Source of the DNA: an uncultured Hyphomonas sp. | Lineage (GTDB): Bacteria > Pseudomonadota > Alphaproteobacteria > Caulobacterales > Hyphomonadaceae | Assembly (NCBI RefSeq): GCF_963678875.1 | Contig: NZ_OY787456.1 | Span: 1,240,001 to 1,304,000, forward strand | Reading direction: 5' to 3' | DNA: 64,000 nucleotides | Shown here: positions 35,172-43,660 of the stretch, one piece after another | How positions within the stretch are numbered: position 1 is the stretch's first letter | Layout of the letters: each line of letters begins with the position of its first letter | The notes under the pieces: model-generated | What the model saw: the letters and a program-made list of their open reading frames with translations, nothing else | Told to the model about the DNA's origin: nothing | The model's database searches: none | Program-made: the position numbers and the translations under genes

Positions 35172-36072
35172 TCAGGGAGATCATCCAGGTTTCGGAAAAG
35201 GTCGAGGCGAAGGGAGCAGACGGGTCCAGTTTCCGGCTGGAGCCGCGCTGGCCAAGCGCTTTCCATTTGTCTATTCGGGGATCGCGGATCCCTAGGCGTT
35301 CTTCCAGGATGTATCCGGCCCGGCTTTTGACCAGGGCCGCTTCTGCCCCATCGACAGCGTCTATGATGGCTTCCGTGTAGGTCCTGGCATTGTTTTCCCA
35401 GACATCGAGGATGTGGGCCATGCCGCCGCAATATTCCGGTTTCTGCAGCGTATCGAGAAATGTCTGGCCGATGGTCGAGAGGCGGGTCTGCTCGCCCCGT
35501 ACCTTGATCCAGTTTCCTGGAAACCTGGTTTCGTACACGGAAATCTTCCTGCGCCTGACGGTCTCGGGGTGGGAAATCCGTCTGAGGGGGAAGGGGGTGT
35601 CATGGCCGGGTCCAAGGCGGGCCGCCATAATGGATTGCAGCATCGCGGCGCCTCCGGCCCGGTCCGGGCGGGTGAGGATGAGCGTGTTCGAGACCCGTTC
35701 GGTCAGCCCCCATCTTTGCATGGCGGAGAGGTGGGAGACGTGGCAGGTCGGATCTGCGAGACAGGTGATTTCATCTGCGGGCAGGTCCGGGGAGCCGATG
35801 ATCCGGAACAGGCGCGATTTGTAATCCCTGTCGGCTGCGATGATTCCGGACTTTCTGAGGTTCGTGCGCAGGCTTGCATAGGTCTGTTCGGTCGCGGCGT
35901 CTTCGCGCAGGTAGAGCGCTTTTCCCTCGCGCTCTGCAAACATTTTCCGGACAAGTTCGAACAGGTCGAAGGGCGCTATAACGGGATAGCCGTACTCGTC
36001 CAGCAGGGTCGCCAGATAGGCGCCGGCGCGGGTCAGGCGTTCCGGATAGGTGCCTCGGAGTTGTTCGGTCAT
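35164..36072 (-). CDS. AbiEi-type antitoxin / autorepressor
   Basis: A 302-residue protein directly upstream of, and overlapping, the AbiEii toxin gene. An N-terminal winged-helix-like segment (EQTYASLRTNLRKSGIIAADRDYKSRLFRI) is followed by an AbiEi-like region (ADPTCHVSHLSAMQRWGLTER, then TFLDTLQKPEYCGG). AbiEi proteins neutralise the toxin and repress their own promoter by binding inverted repeats. Two 47-bp palindromes with promoters lie directly upstream, which fits. The family call is by order and motif style. Confidence 0.85.
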   Translation of the reverse strand: MTEQLRGTYPERLTRAGAYLATLLDEYGYPVIAPFDLFELVRKMFAEREGKALYLREDAATEQTYASLRTNLRKSGIIAADRDYKSRLFRIIGSPDLPADEITCLADPTCHVSHLSAMQRWGLTERVSNTLILTRPDRAGGAAMLQSIMAARLGPGHDTPFPLRRISHPETVRRRKISVYETRFPGNWIKVRGEQTRLSTIGQTFLDTLQKPEYCGGMAHILDVWENNARTYTEAIIDAVDGAEAALVKSRAGYILEERLGIRDPRIDKWKALGQRGSSRKLDPSAPFASTFSETWMISLNV

Positions 36073-36079
36073 TTAGTGA

Positions 36080-36126
36080 TGACACCCCTGTATATGGGTC
36101 CTAAGGACCCATATACAGGGGTGTCA
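36080..36126 (-). promoter_or_regulatory. AbiE operator/promoter P1
   Basis: Perfect 23-base arms surround a single central A (36103). On the minus strand TTGACT, 17 bases, then TATATG forms a promoter whose -10 lies inside the arm. It begins 8 bases before the antitoxin ATG, so the transcript would have a very short leader. A bound repressor would cover the -10 and start point. Confidence 0.8.
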
Positions 36127-36175
36127 GGATCAAGTCAACATAATTCTGCAAGGTTACTGATGCCGAAGTTAAATT

Positions 36176-36222
36176 GACTACGGGTGTATATGCGTCCTAA
36201 GGACGCATATACACCCGTAGTC
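36176..36222 (-). promoter_or_regulatory. AbiE operator/promoter P2
   Basis: A second perfect 23-1-23 palindrome centred on 36199, 96 bp from P1. Its outer arm differs but the core GTATATGsGTCCT is shared. On the minus strand TTGACT-17 bases-TATATG is repeated exactly. So the AbiE genes have tandem promoters with matching operators. The gap 36223-36541 beyond it holds no gene I can support. Confidence 0.75.
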
Positions 36223-36541
36223 TGTTCAAGTCAATATGAAAAAATCTCTCAGGCGGGCAGGCTTCCATCATGGGATGGCCTGTCTGGCGTTCCCATACCG
36301 GGATGGGTAGGTGACACTTTTCACATGTCTCTTCGTCTTGTGCAGGGCATTGAAAAACATCTGACTGGCCCGGAAACGGGATTTTTTGACCCAATTGAAC
36401 AGCGCGGCTTTTTAAGGGGGATCAGGGGGCGTCGTGTTGTTGCACTCACCCTGAACCGGGATGTGAAGACCGGCGCATAGTATTGATTTTTACGTCATTA
36501 TCCTTCATATCTGAAATCAGAAAAAATGTGGGATAATCTCC

Positions 36542-37528
36542 ATGGTAGCTGTCAGGCCCTTTAGCGACGAGCAGCTTCGCACACTCATCAATTTAGGCCA
36601 GCGCTATGAGGTCTGGATGGAGGCTGAGCGTGCGCTGGCGCGCATGCCTTATGACCTGCGCATCAAGAAGGTTTCCGGCAAGTCCTATCTCTATGAAATC
36701 TTCGACCGCAGCGGCAATGGCAAGAGTCTGGGCCGGCTGACCGATGAGCTCGAAGAAAAATTTCAAAGCTACCGGGAAGAGAAGAAAAGGGCCCAGGCGC
36801 AGCGGGATGGCGCGCGTGCCGTGCTGGACGAAAGTTCCAGGCTCTACCGGGCCCTGCGCCTGCCCATGTTGTCGAGCGGGGCGGGCCCGATCCTGCAGGA
36901 ATGCGACCGCCGGGGCCTCCTGGGGAGCCATCTGCTTGTCGTCGGAACGAATGCGCTCGCGGCCTATGCCCTGGAGGCGGCAGGCTTTCTTGTTGGCGCC
37001 CCGGAGGAGACCGAAGATTTTGACCTGGCCTGGTCGGCGGTGGAAAGCGAGGAACCGGACACTTTGCTCTGGGACATGCTGAAATCGGTCGATCCGACAT
37101 TTACAGTGAATACGGAGCGAACATTCCAGGCACGCAATGCAAAAGCCTATGAGGTCGAAATCCTCGTTGCGCCGTCGCGAGCAGGCACACTTGGGCGGAG
37201 CGACCGCCCGAAGCCTGTCCCCCTTCCGGAACAGGAGTGGTTGCTGCTCGGCCGGCCTGTCGACCAGGTCGTTGCCTGCCGGGATGGAACGCCTGTGCGT
37301 ATTCTTGCCCCGGACCCCCGATGGTTTGCGCTCCAGAAGCTCTGGATGTCGGAGAAGGACCGGCGAAACCCCCTCAAACGCCCGAAAGACCGGCGGCAGG
37401 GAATTGCCTTGCTCAATGCTGTTGCAGAAGCGATGCCCCAATACCCAATGGACGCATCCTTTGAGGCGGAGATCCCCGGCGAACTGATGCCATACTACCA
37501 GGAATGGCGGTCCGGGAATTTCAGCTGA
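36542..37528 (+). CDS. Nucleotidyltransferase fold protein (NTP_transf_8 / GSU2403 type)
   Basis: A 328-residue protein. Residues 1-100 are helical and basic. At about residue 130 the nucleotidyltransferase-like core starts: LLVVGTNALAAYALEAAGF, followed by the acidic ETEDFDLAW. This matches the NTP_transf_8 (PF12281) style. It is divergent from the AbiE operon and separated from it by the two operators. Its own role is unknown; related folds serve as toxins and defence effectors. The C-terminus (WFALQKLWMSEKDRRNPLKRPKDRRQG) resembles that of AbiEii-like toxins in general layout. Confidence 0.75.
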   Translation: MVAVRPFSDEQLRTLINLGQRYEVWMEAERALARMPYDLRIKKVSGKSYLYEIFDRSGNGKSLGRLTDELEEKFQSYREEKKRAQAQRDGARAVLDESSRLYRALRLPMLSSGAGPILQECDRRGLLGSHLLVVGTNALAAYALEAAGFLVGAPEETEDFDLAWSAVESEEPDTLLWDMLKSVDPTFTVNTERTFQARNAKAYEVEILVAPSRAGTLGRSDRPKPVPLPEQEWLLLGRPVDQVVACRDGTPVRILAPDPRWFALQKLWMSEKDRRNPLKRPKDRRQGIALLNAVAEAMPQYPMDASFEAEIPGELMPYYQEWRSGNFS

Positions 37529-37864
37529 CCCTGCCAGCCATCGCTCAAGGATATATCAACCCTGCTACCGGATGTCCTGGGCGAGCCGGGTCCGGACCGC
37601 GGTCTTTGTTTCAGGCAGGCCTCGAACGGTCGGGCTTTCACTTTGACTGCAGGCCGGAGCTGTTCGATTTCGTCGATCTTCGCACAAATGGATTCAACCT
37701 AATTTGGGATGTCATGCTGGGCTATTTAACGTCTGAGCAGTTCTGCGGCTTCCGGCGCTGTCGGGTCGAGTGAGTGATTGGGCTTCCATCATGCTTTTTC
37801 CAGTTCAAGCCGCTTAAAATTCGCAAGCCCGATCAAAAGGTTCGTGTGCAGTATATAGGGCCGA

Positions 37865-38446
37865 TCAATGAAGCGCCTCGTCGAGCCACCATCGGTCATG
37901 TAACTCATTCAGGTCGTCCATTTCGGCGCCAAGCACTCCGAGCCAGCCTCCCGTGTATGATGAGAATGCCGGTGATCCATCCAGTTCATAGACATTTTGC
38001 GGAAGCTTCCGCATTAAGTAGATTGGATTTTGGAAGCTAACTTCGTGGCCAATTTCTTGGAAATGACTGCCCCGAATCTTGAGCCTTGCTTCTCCTTTGT
38101 AAGCAAGGATGACCCAATCATATTCCCGGTTCTCGAAGGCTTCGGCGACCTGGAACAACATGCGGGTAACATCTGCCCGGCTGACCGTGCCGCTCACGCC
38201 ACGTAAATCGAACACGATCTCTTTCGGTGATATGCCCCAGCGGTGATAGACGGCTACCTCGGCGCTTTGGTTCCTGATATCCTCCGATAATGCGGACCTG
38301 GCAGGCTGATATAGGCTGATCCAGTTGAACCCAAGAACCACAAGGACAATGGCGGTAGGCACAAGCAGCCACAATCCGCGGCGCTTTTTGGGGCCTGAGC
38401 CGATGCCACTGGGCGGCGCAAGCGGTTCAGATGTGCCTTCTTTCAT
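37865..38446 (-). CDS. Unknown protein with single N-terminal membrane anchor
   Basis: A 193-residue protein. Residues about 20-45 form one membrane helix after a Lys/Arg-rich lead (PKKRRGLWLLVPTAIVLVVLG). The rest is an extracytoplasmic globular domain with VFDLRGVSGTVSRADVTRML and a Trp/Asp-rich end. I do not recognise the family. AAGGAGAT at 38456-38463 lies 11 bases before the ATG at 38446 and 5 before an in-frame TTG at 38452, so either start is possible. The gap 37529-37864 downstream holds no gene I can support. Confidence 0.65.
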   Translation of the reverse strand: MKEGTSEPLAPPSGIGSGPKKRRGLWLLVPTAIVLVVLGFNWISLYQPARSALSEDIRNQSAEVAVYHRWGISPKEIVFDLRGVSGTVSRADVTRMLFQVAEAFENREYDWVILAYKGEARLKIRGSHFQEIGHEVSFQNPIYLMRKLPQNVYELDGSPAFSSYTGGWLGVLGAEMDDLNELHDRWWLDEALH

Positions 38447-38634
38447 GGTCAAAATATCTCCTTGACTGGTTCAAATAGCTTGGGCGTTGACCGGATCGAG
38501 GAGGGAAAGCCTTCAGCAATACCCAGAATTTCATGTTCCCAAATCGGTCATCAGAGGTTGGCTTGCTGGCTCAAGTGTTGCTTATTGGCGCCATTAAGAC
38601 ATGCCTATTTAAGATTGATTATCAGGGGAACTAA

Positions 38635-39369
38635 ATGAGTAATCGTGCTTGGATCGTGGTGACAATTATTGGTCTCTTTCTTTTGGGTGGGTGTGAGCCC
38701 GTGCCCGTGAAACAGAATTCAAGCCTCTGTGAGGAAAGTATCGCAGAAGCTAAAGATTACATGGCCAAAAAGAACTACGAAATGGCTGACATTACTCTTG
38801 GGGCAGCAGAACGAGTGCATGGATGCGATTCTGCGAGTTTTACGATCGCAAAGACAGATGTCCTTCTGGCGCAACTGGGTAGTCCGTCGGAACGTGACCC
38901 GGACGCACCTCCTGTATCGGCTTGGACTGTAAAAACAGACACTTCCAATATGACCGATGAAAAAAATGTCTTCATTGCAACAAGGTCTGAACCTTATTCA
39001 GGGAACTATGGCACGACCCAAGCGACGCTACACGTACGATGCATGGAAGACACCACTTCGGTGATCTGGGATTGGGATGAATATTTAGGTGACGACGATT
39101 CAAGTGTTTATACAACCAAAAAGCGGATGACGATTAGGTTGGATTCCGAGACGCCCGAAGAGCACTGGTATTCTGTTTCTACGGATGGCACCGCCGTGGG
39201 GCTTTGGAGTGGAGGTGATGCGATTCCATTTATCCGACGGCTGATAGAGTCCAAACGCTTGGTTGCCCGGATTACCCCGTATGGAGAAAGTGCGCGAGAG
39301 GCAGTTTTCGATGTTGCGATGCTCGACGAGCATTTGCCTGAACTGCAGGAAGCTTGCCACTGGAACTAA
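38635..39369 (+). CDS. VasI/TagO-like (type VI secretion-associated) lipoprotein, orphan
   Basis: A 244-residue lipoprotein. The lipobox is LLGGC with Cys at residue 20. From about residue 90 the VasI/TagO pattern follows: VSAWTVKTDTSNMTDEKNV, LHVRCMEDTTSVIWDWDEYL, then RLVARITPYGESAREAVFDV. TagO proteins belong to type VI secretion loci, but no other secretion gene is in the window. Similar domains also occur in phage and stand-alone proteins. It may act in surface or phage interactions. The function is not clear from sequence. Confidence 0.7.
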   Translation: MSNRAWIVVTIIGLFLLGGCEPVPVKQNSSLCEESIAEAKDYMAKKNYEMADITLGAAERVHGCDSASFTIAKTDVLLAQLGSPSERDPDAPPVSAWTVKTDTSNMTDEKNVFIATRSEPYSGNYGTTQATLHVRCMEDTTSVIWDWDEYLGDDDSSVYTTKKRMTIRLDSETPEEHWYSVSTDGTAVGLWSGGDAIPFIRRLIESKRLVARITPYGESAREAVFDVAMLDEHLPELQEACHWN

Positions 39370-39604
39370 CCGAAATATCTGCCGCTGGGCATAAGGATAT
39401 TCATCTCGAAGAAGGCTTTCTCTGATCGCATCCCATGCTTTTCCGGAGCTCGGTATTGATGGGCCAAGGCCACAGGAGGTCCAGCCCCGGGCCTCGGGGC
39501 GGAGCGGCGTCTGACATAGTGACCGCCAGGCGATGGTGGCAGACGGGAAGGGCCGATGCGCCCCAGATGCTTTTCTGGCGGAACCGGAGTGGCTTCAATG
39601 CGGC

Positions 39605-40252
39605 TCAGTCGTAGTTCCGATTGCCCCAAAGATCGTCCGGACACGCAAGTCCCCAGATACCGGCCCTGGACCTGCGAGCACTTGCTTCCTCGTCGGCATA
39701 GGCCCTACGGCTGTATCTCGGCCAGTCGCGTGCCCAGCCGCTGGCGACCATGATCTCGCCAAGGTCCTTGCCGCGAACCGAGCAGGTGGCAACGAGGCGG
39801 TCGCCATTCTTCCCCGTCACATCACATGTCACGGTCTGCCGCTCGATGTAGTCGCCAAGATAGTTCAAGGCTTTCTGAAAGACATTGACGGTGCCGCATC
39901 GCCGCCCGCGTTCCGGAGCATCGAATCCGCTGAGACGGATCCGCTGATCATGGATATCAATCGTGTCGCCATCCACCACCGATGCGACCCCCGCAATCTG
40001 GGCGCCTCTTGTGACTGTTCCGTCCGGCTCGCTGCCAAGCGTCCAGTAAGTGCCGAGACCAATGGCCAGGACAAGCAGAACAATCGACAGGGCATGAAGC
40101 AGACTACGAAAGCGCCACTGCGGCCGCTTGGGTCCTCGTGGCTCCGGTCGGGGCCGCTTGCGCCTGCGGTCGTGCGGATCGAACTGGATGACATTTCGAT
40201 TCAAAGAGCGGCCCTCTGTCTCATGATTCTCAAAGTAAAAGCGTTCGCCCAT
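39605..40252 (-). CDS. Membrane-anchored thermonuclease-family (SNase) protein
   Basis: A 215-residue protein. The first 48 residues are cytoplasmic and Arg-rich, a membrane helix follows (about 50-70, LLHALSIVLLVLAIGLGTYW), and then an extracytoplasmic staphylococcal nuclease domain. Catalytic region features are VVDGDTIDIHDQRIRLSGFDAPE with the Asp pair, and ERGRRCG in place of the usual E-R/K segment. It probably cleaves DNA or RNA outside the membrane. It sits in the defence-type region. The gap 40253-40662 downstream on the plus strand holds nothing I can support. Confidence 0.85.
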   Translation of the reverse strand: MGERFYFENHETEGRSLNRNVIQFDPHDRRRKRPRPEPRGPKRPQWRFRSLLHALSIVLLVLAIGLGTYWTLGSEPDGTVTRGAQIAGVASVVDGDTIDIHDQRIRLSGFDAPERGRRCGTVNVFQKALNYLGDYIERQTVTCDVTGKNGDRLVATCSVRGKDLGEIMVASGWARDWPRYSRRAYADEEASARRSRAGIWGLACPDDLWGNRNYD

Positions 40253-40662
40253 CCGCTCAACCAGCCAGAGGAACCGGCTTCGTAGATCTAATTTGAGCCG
40301 TTTGTGATGCCGCGGCGCGCGTCGGCCTGTTCAATACGCAGAAGCAGCTCCTATGGACCGTAGAGGCAGCCTCGGCGCCAAACCCATCTGTACCAACCGT
40401 CACTGGCTTGCACCGTATGCCAGACTTATTTTGGGTTGATTGGACGGCGGAGTTTGGCCCATTTCGGATTCACAGGTTGCAGCGGCGAATCTACGTATTT
40501 TGGCAAGGGAGCTCAGGTTTCGAATCCGTGTTTTTCATCTGGAGTAACATTGACGTGTCGGACTTCTGGTAACCGCAGACTGGTTGCCGGACGAGCGTTC
40601 TTCTCCACGCTTTGGCCAATCCGGCCAACTGCCCAATTGCGGCAGGCCTTTGTCGACAAGGA

Positions 40663-41601
40663 TCAAGTCTCGAAAATCTTGTATCCCATGGCGCTGAGAA
40701 TGCGGCCAGCCTCCGAGATGAGGTGGAACTGCTGCCCAGTGCCGATCGGTCGTCCATGCGACAGGGGGTGGCGGATCGGGTGGAGTCGCTCCATTGAAAC
40801 AGAGAAATGCTCTTTACTGCCAAAGATATCCTTGAAGACATCCCGCCAGTGATCCCGCCTGACAATAATGTCCTTCAGGTCCATCAAGTAGGAATAATGC
40901 AGCAATTCGAGCGGAGGTTCGCCCTTGGCGACTGCTTCTTCTCGCCGGAATTTCCAGTCGGCGACTAGATTTGAATCAATCCGCTTGTCGATCCAGTCAC
41001 CTCCGTATTGCGCCGACAGTTTTTGCGAAATGAGATGTCTCAAACGCACTTCAACGGCCGTGATCAGTGCGTTGTGACCAGGATGGAAAACAAGCCCGGG
41101 ATCGCTGCCGTCGGTGGTCGCGGCCAAAGGAGCGTACCCTGCCTTGAGCGTAAAGCCTGTCTGAATGAGGACTTCACCAAGCGCGGCGGGAGTGAATGCC
41201 AACATGCCGGGATGCATACCGGCTTCAATGTGTGCGGCGTCTCTGGCTTCCGGCGTGGCTTCGTCGTCGATGATGATTGGATCTCCGAGATCTTCATCAA
41301 TGACTTCTGATGCCTCGTCATCAAACGGCGATTCGTAGCGAACGGCGGTGTTCAGTCTCGACACGACGGCCAAGCCCTCCAGCGACAGAGCGGCGATCTC
41401 AGGTCTCACCCACTGAAAGCTTATGGCGCGCATTTGAGATTCGAGCCGTTCTGCCCAGAGTTGCCGATGCTCAAACGCGTGTCTGAAAGGTTCGAACTGG
41501 CGTGACATGTCTTCAGCGAGTTGCGCCAAGGAATTCTGTTCGAATATCCTCGCCGAGATGGCCGCGTCCCTGGCGAACGCGGCTTCAACAGTTCGGAGCA
41601 A
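40663..41601 (-). CDS. HEPN (Swt1-like) domain protein, 3' part of a split gene
   Basis: The 312-codon open part starts with TTG at 41601. The C-terminal half has a HEPN pattern: ITAVEVRLRHLISQKLSAQY, then DLKDIIVRRDHWRDVFKDIF, and the RNase motif R-x4-H (RHPLSH). It resembles the Swt1-type HEPN domain of defence and toxin proteins. The same frame continues upstream to 41874 apart from one TGA at 41719-41721, so the TTG is probably an internal position of a once longer gene. The protein may still be made from a downstream start. Confidence 0.7.
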   Translation of the reverse strand: MLRTVEAAFARDAAISARIFEQNSLAQLAEDMSRQFEPFRHAFEHRQLWAERLESQMRAISFQWVRPEIAALSLEGLAVVSRLNTAVRYESPFDDEASEVIDEDLGDPIIIDDEATPEARDAAHIEAGMHPGMLAFTPAALGEVLIQTGFTLKAGYAPLAATTDGSDPGLVFHPGHNALITAVEVRLRHLISQKLSAQYGGDWIDKRIDSNLVADWKFRREEAVAKGEPPLELLHYSYLMDLKDIIVRRDHWRDVFKDIFGSKEHFSVSMERLHPIRHPLSHGRPIGTGQQFHLISEAGRILSAMGYKIFET

Positions 41602-41874
41602 AGATGATGCGCTGTTTAAGTGCTCCAGTTCGCTTTCGATGAAGGAGCCCGGGTGGTTCTGGTGCCAGCGCGTGAGTAGTGCCGTGCCTGCCTCAGCAGA
41701 CTTGAAAAGACGTTCAATTCACTTCTGTTCTAAGAGGAGCCTTTCAATCGCGGGAGAGGAATGTGCCAGGACCCGATCAATCTGCTCTTGTTGCCGGCGC
41801 AACTGCTCGAGTGGCCCCTCGGCCAGTTCTACTCGCCGCCGTGCTGCAGTGAAGGGATCGTCGCCCGGCATCAT
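41602..41874 (-). pseudogene. 5' part of the HEPN gene, cut by an in-frame TGA
   Basis: Ninety-one further codons run from a double ATG at 41869-41874 in the same frame as the HEPN protein. They read as normal coding sequence: RRVELAEGPLEQLRRQQEQ before and IERLFKSAEAGTALLTRW after a TGA at codon 52. A change from CGA or TGG to TGA would give this. The upstream coiled-coil-like start then belongs to a 403-codon gene. Confidence 0.65.
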
Positions 41875-42025
41875 CGCCCTCGATAGTCGTTATTCAAAAC
41901 CAGCAATTGCTGTAAATCCTTGACCAGCGCAAATCCTACGAAGCCGAGACGTGGGTCTTGGTGACGGACAAGGAAACTTGGCTACGGTGATCGGCAATGG
42001 TCGATTCCCGTCACTGGAAAGTTGC

Positions 42026-42406
42026 TTATGCTGCATCTTGCGGTTTGGCGGCCCTCTTAGAGCACAGCTTTGCCTTTGCAGGGGCTTTTGTGGACTTTGC
42101 CGCCGCTAATTTCGGCGCCAGAGTCGAAACAACAATATTCGGTTTTTTGTTGACCATGGTCAGAAGAACCCTGGCGGGTCCCTCAGGTGTACGGCGCCCT
42201 TGCTCCCAGTTCCGCAAGGTCGGGAGTTTGACAGCAATCATATTCGCGAAGGCGGCCTGAGAGAGGTTCGTCTTCTTGCGAATGGCCGCTACATCAATAT
42301 CTTTCGGAACATGTTCGACAAGGCCTCGCACCTCTTTTCCCGCAGCGTGATCCCGGGCTTCCTCGAGTCCTTTCAAAACGCGCTCTGCAATGCTCGGCCT
42401 AGCCAT
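42026..42406 (-). CDS. HigA-like XRE antitoxin
   Basis: A 126-residue protein. The helix-turn-helix lies at residues about 38-75 (VAAIRKKTNLSQAAFANMIAVKLPTLRNWEQGRRTPEGPAR), the MqsA/HigA-type layout in which the antitoxin follows the toxin. The C-terminus is a Lys/Ala-rich tail (KAPAKAKLCSKRAAKPQ), longer than normal. Its ATG overlaps the end of the toxin-like gene by 8 bases. The toxin is frameshifted, so the antitoxin may now be solitary. Confidence 0.85.
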   Translation of the reverse strand: MARPSIAERVLKGLEEARDHAAGKEVRGLVEHVPKDIDVAAIRKKTNLSQAAFANMIAVKLPTLRNWEQGRRTPEGPARVLLTMVNKKPNIVVSTLAPKLAAAKSTKAPAKAKLCSKRAAKPQDAA

Positions 42407-42697
42407 CCTTCTCTCCTTTCTGTTCCTTTTTGATTTCGGACGTCATTGCCCGGAACGCTTTTTTGTCGTCTGCGGAAAAAATGGCCCGTTCGCCTTTGCT
42501 CAACATCGCCAGCAGATAGACAGGCGCATCTTCCGAAAAGAACACGGTGATCACCCGGTAGCCACCGGACTTGCCCTTTCCCGGTTTCGCGATCCGGACC
42601 TTCCTTACACCCCAGTATTCTGAACCAGGTCGCCGTCCTTGGGACTTTTGGCAATCCGGAGCATGCCCAGCTCGCAACATTGCTTCAGGGTGGGCAT
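42399..42697 (-). pseudogene. HigB/RelE-family toxin, frameshifted
   Basis: The C-terminal part is intact: VRKVRIAKPGKGKSGGYRVI, then VYLLAMLSKGERAIFSADDKKAF. Upstream, the neighbouring frame reads AKSPKDGDLVQNTG, which is the expected preceding segment. The two join at a run of four G (42610-42613 on the plus strand as CCCC); one more G would restore NTGGVRKV. Further upstream the family start is not clear, so the N-terminus may also be damaged. The stop overlaps the antitoxin start. Confidence 0.7.
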
Positions 42698-43002
42698 GCC
42701 AGGTTGGCCTGGGCCAAGCGGCGCCTTTCCGCGAGCGTCGCGGCAACCTGCGGCACTGCCTGACTCGTTCAACACCGATCTGCGATACTACCTGGGCTGA
42801 ATAAACGCTCGCCACTCCGGCCCTGGCGGGAGGTGTTGGAGTCAGTTCTGCAGGGCCGGGGCTGCAGTATCCGTATTTGTAAAGAAACGTATCCGGATGC
42901 AGGGCCTCACATTCCGTGGATTGCCTCGATTTACCGTTAGTTCGCAACCGGCCGGGACAGGCTGATTGAAGTGGTCCAGCGCCGGCCCGATCTGATGGCT
43001 GA

Positions 43003-43338
43003 TCGGTTGTCTATGTTACAGCCGATCCGGCTGCGCCGCTGCTTCCGCTTGTCGAAACCCGATTCCTCGAGTTTTCACAAACAGTTCCGGACATGGAGCC
43101 GGGCTCCGGCTCGGTCCCGTTGTTCATTGATGAAGCCGCGCGCCCCATTCATGACTGGCTCCAGCGTCTCGACCCTGGCGTGTCACTGGACGTTGCCAAT
43201 GCGATGCAGAACCTCCGGCGCCTCAACCAGTGGGAGGATCTCGCCTTCTTCGAATCCGGGATCGGGGACCGGCTGGACGACGCCGAGTCGATCCTGTTGT
43301 CCAGGATTGTCGGTAAAAAGCTGCTTCATCTGATCTGA
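43003..43338 (+). pseudogene. Unknown coding fragment
   Basis: The frame is open from 43003 to a stop at 43338 and reads like a true protein (TRFLEFSQTVPD, then VSLDVANAMQNLRRLNQWED). A TGA lies just before it, and the sequence before that TGA looks coding in another frame (LIEVVQRRPDLMADRL). The first in-frame ATG is 43093. I think it is the end of a broken gene of unknown family. The rest of 42698-43660 holds nothing else I can support. Confidence 0.3.
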
Positions 43339-43660
43339 AGGATGCGCTGTGTGACCTGGTCGACGTTCCGGGAAATCCAGAACGATCCTAACAGGCAGTT
43401 TTCTACCAAATTGGTGCCGGTCCTGTCAGGTCGCGATGTTTGAGGCTCCGGAAGCGATCGCCTGAAGTGCGCAAGTCATTTCTAGGTGCGGATGTCTCCA
43501 AAAAAGCAGTACAACTCCGTTGTCGGACCAGAAGGATCCCAGGCCGGAGACAAGTTGAACTCCAAAATTTTCGCCTCTTCCTGCGACTGGCTTGTTAAAC
43601 TCATTGAGCGGCGCAGTCCTTGGGGCCGAAGCCTGCTCAGGGTTACATCCAGAGGGGATC

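Noticed and set aside
36184..36480. 98-codon frame starting inside the second AbiE palindrome
   Set aside because: Its first residues (MYMRPKDAYTP) come from the palindrome itself; the rest has no convincing start signal or family pattern.
42399..42947. 182-codon frame ending as a RelE-type toxin
   Set aside because: Only the last 70 or so codons match the toxin; upstream the true sequence is in another frame.
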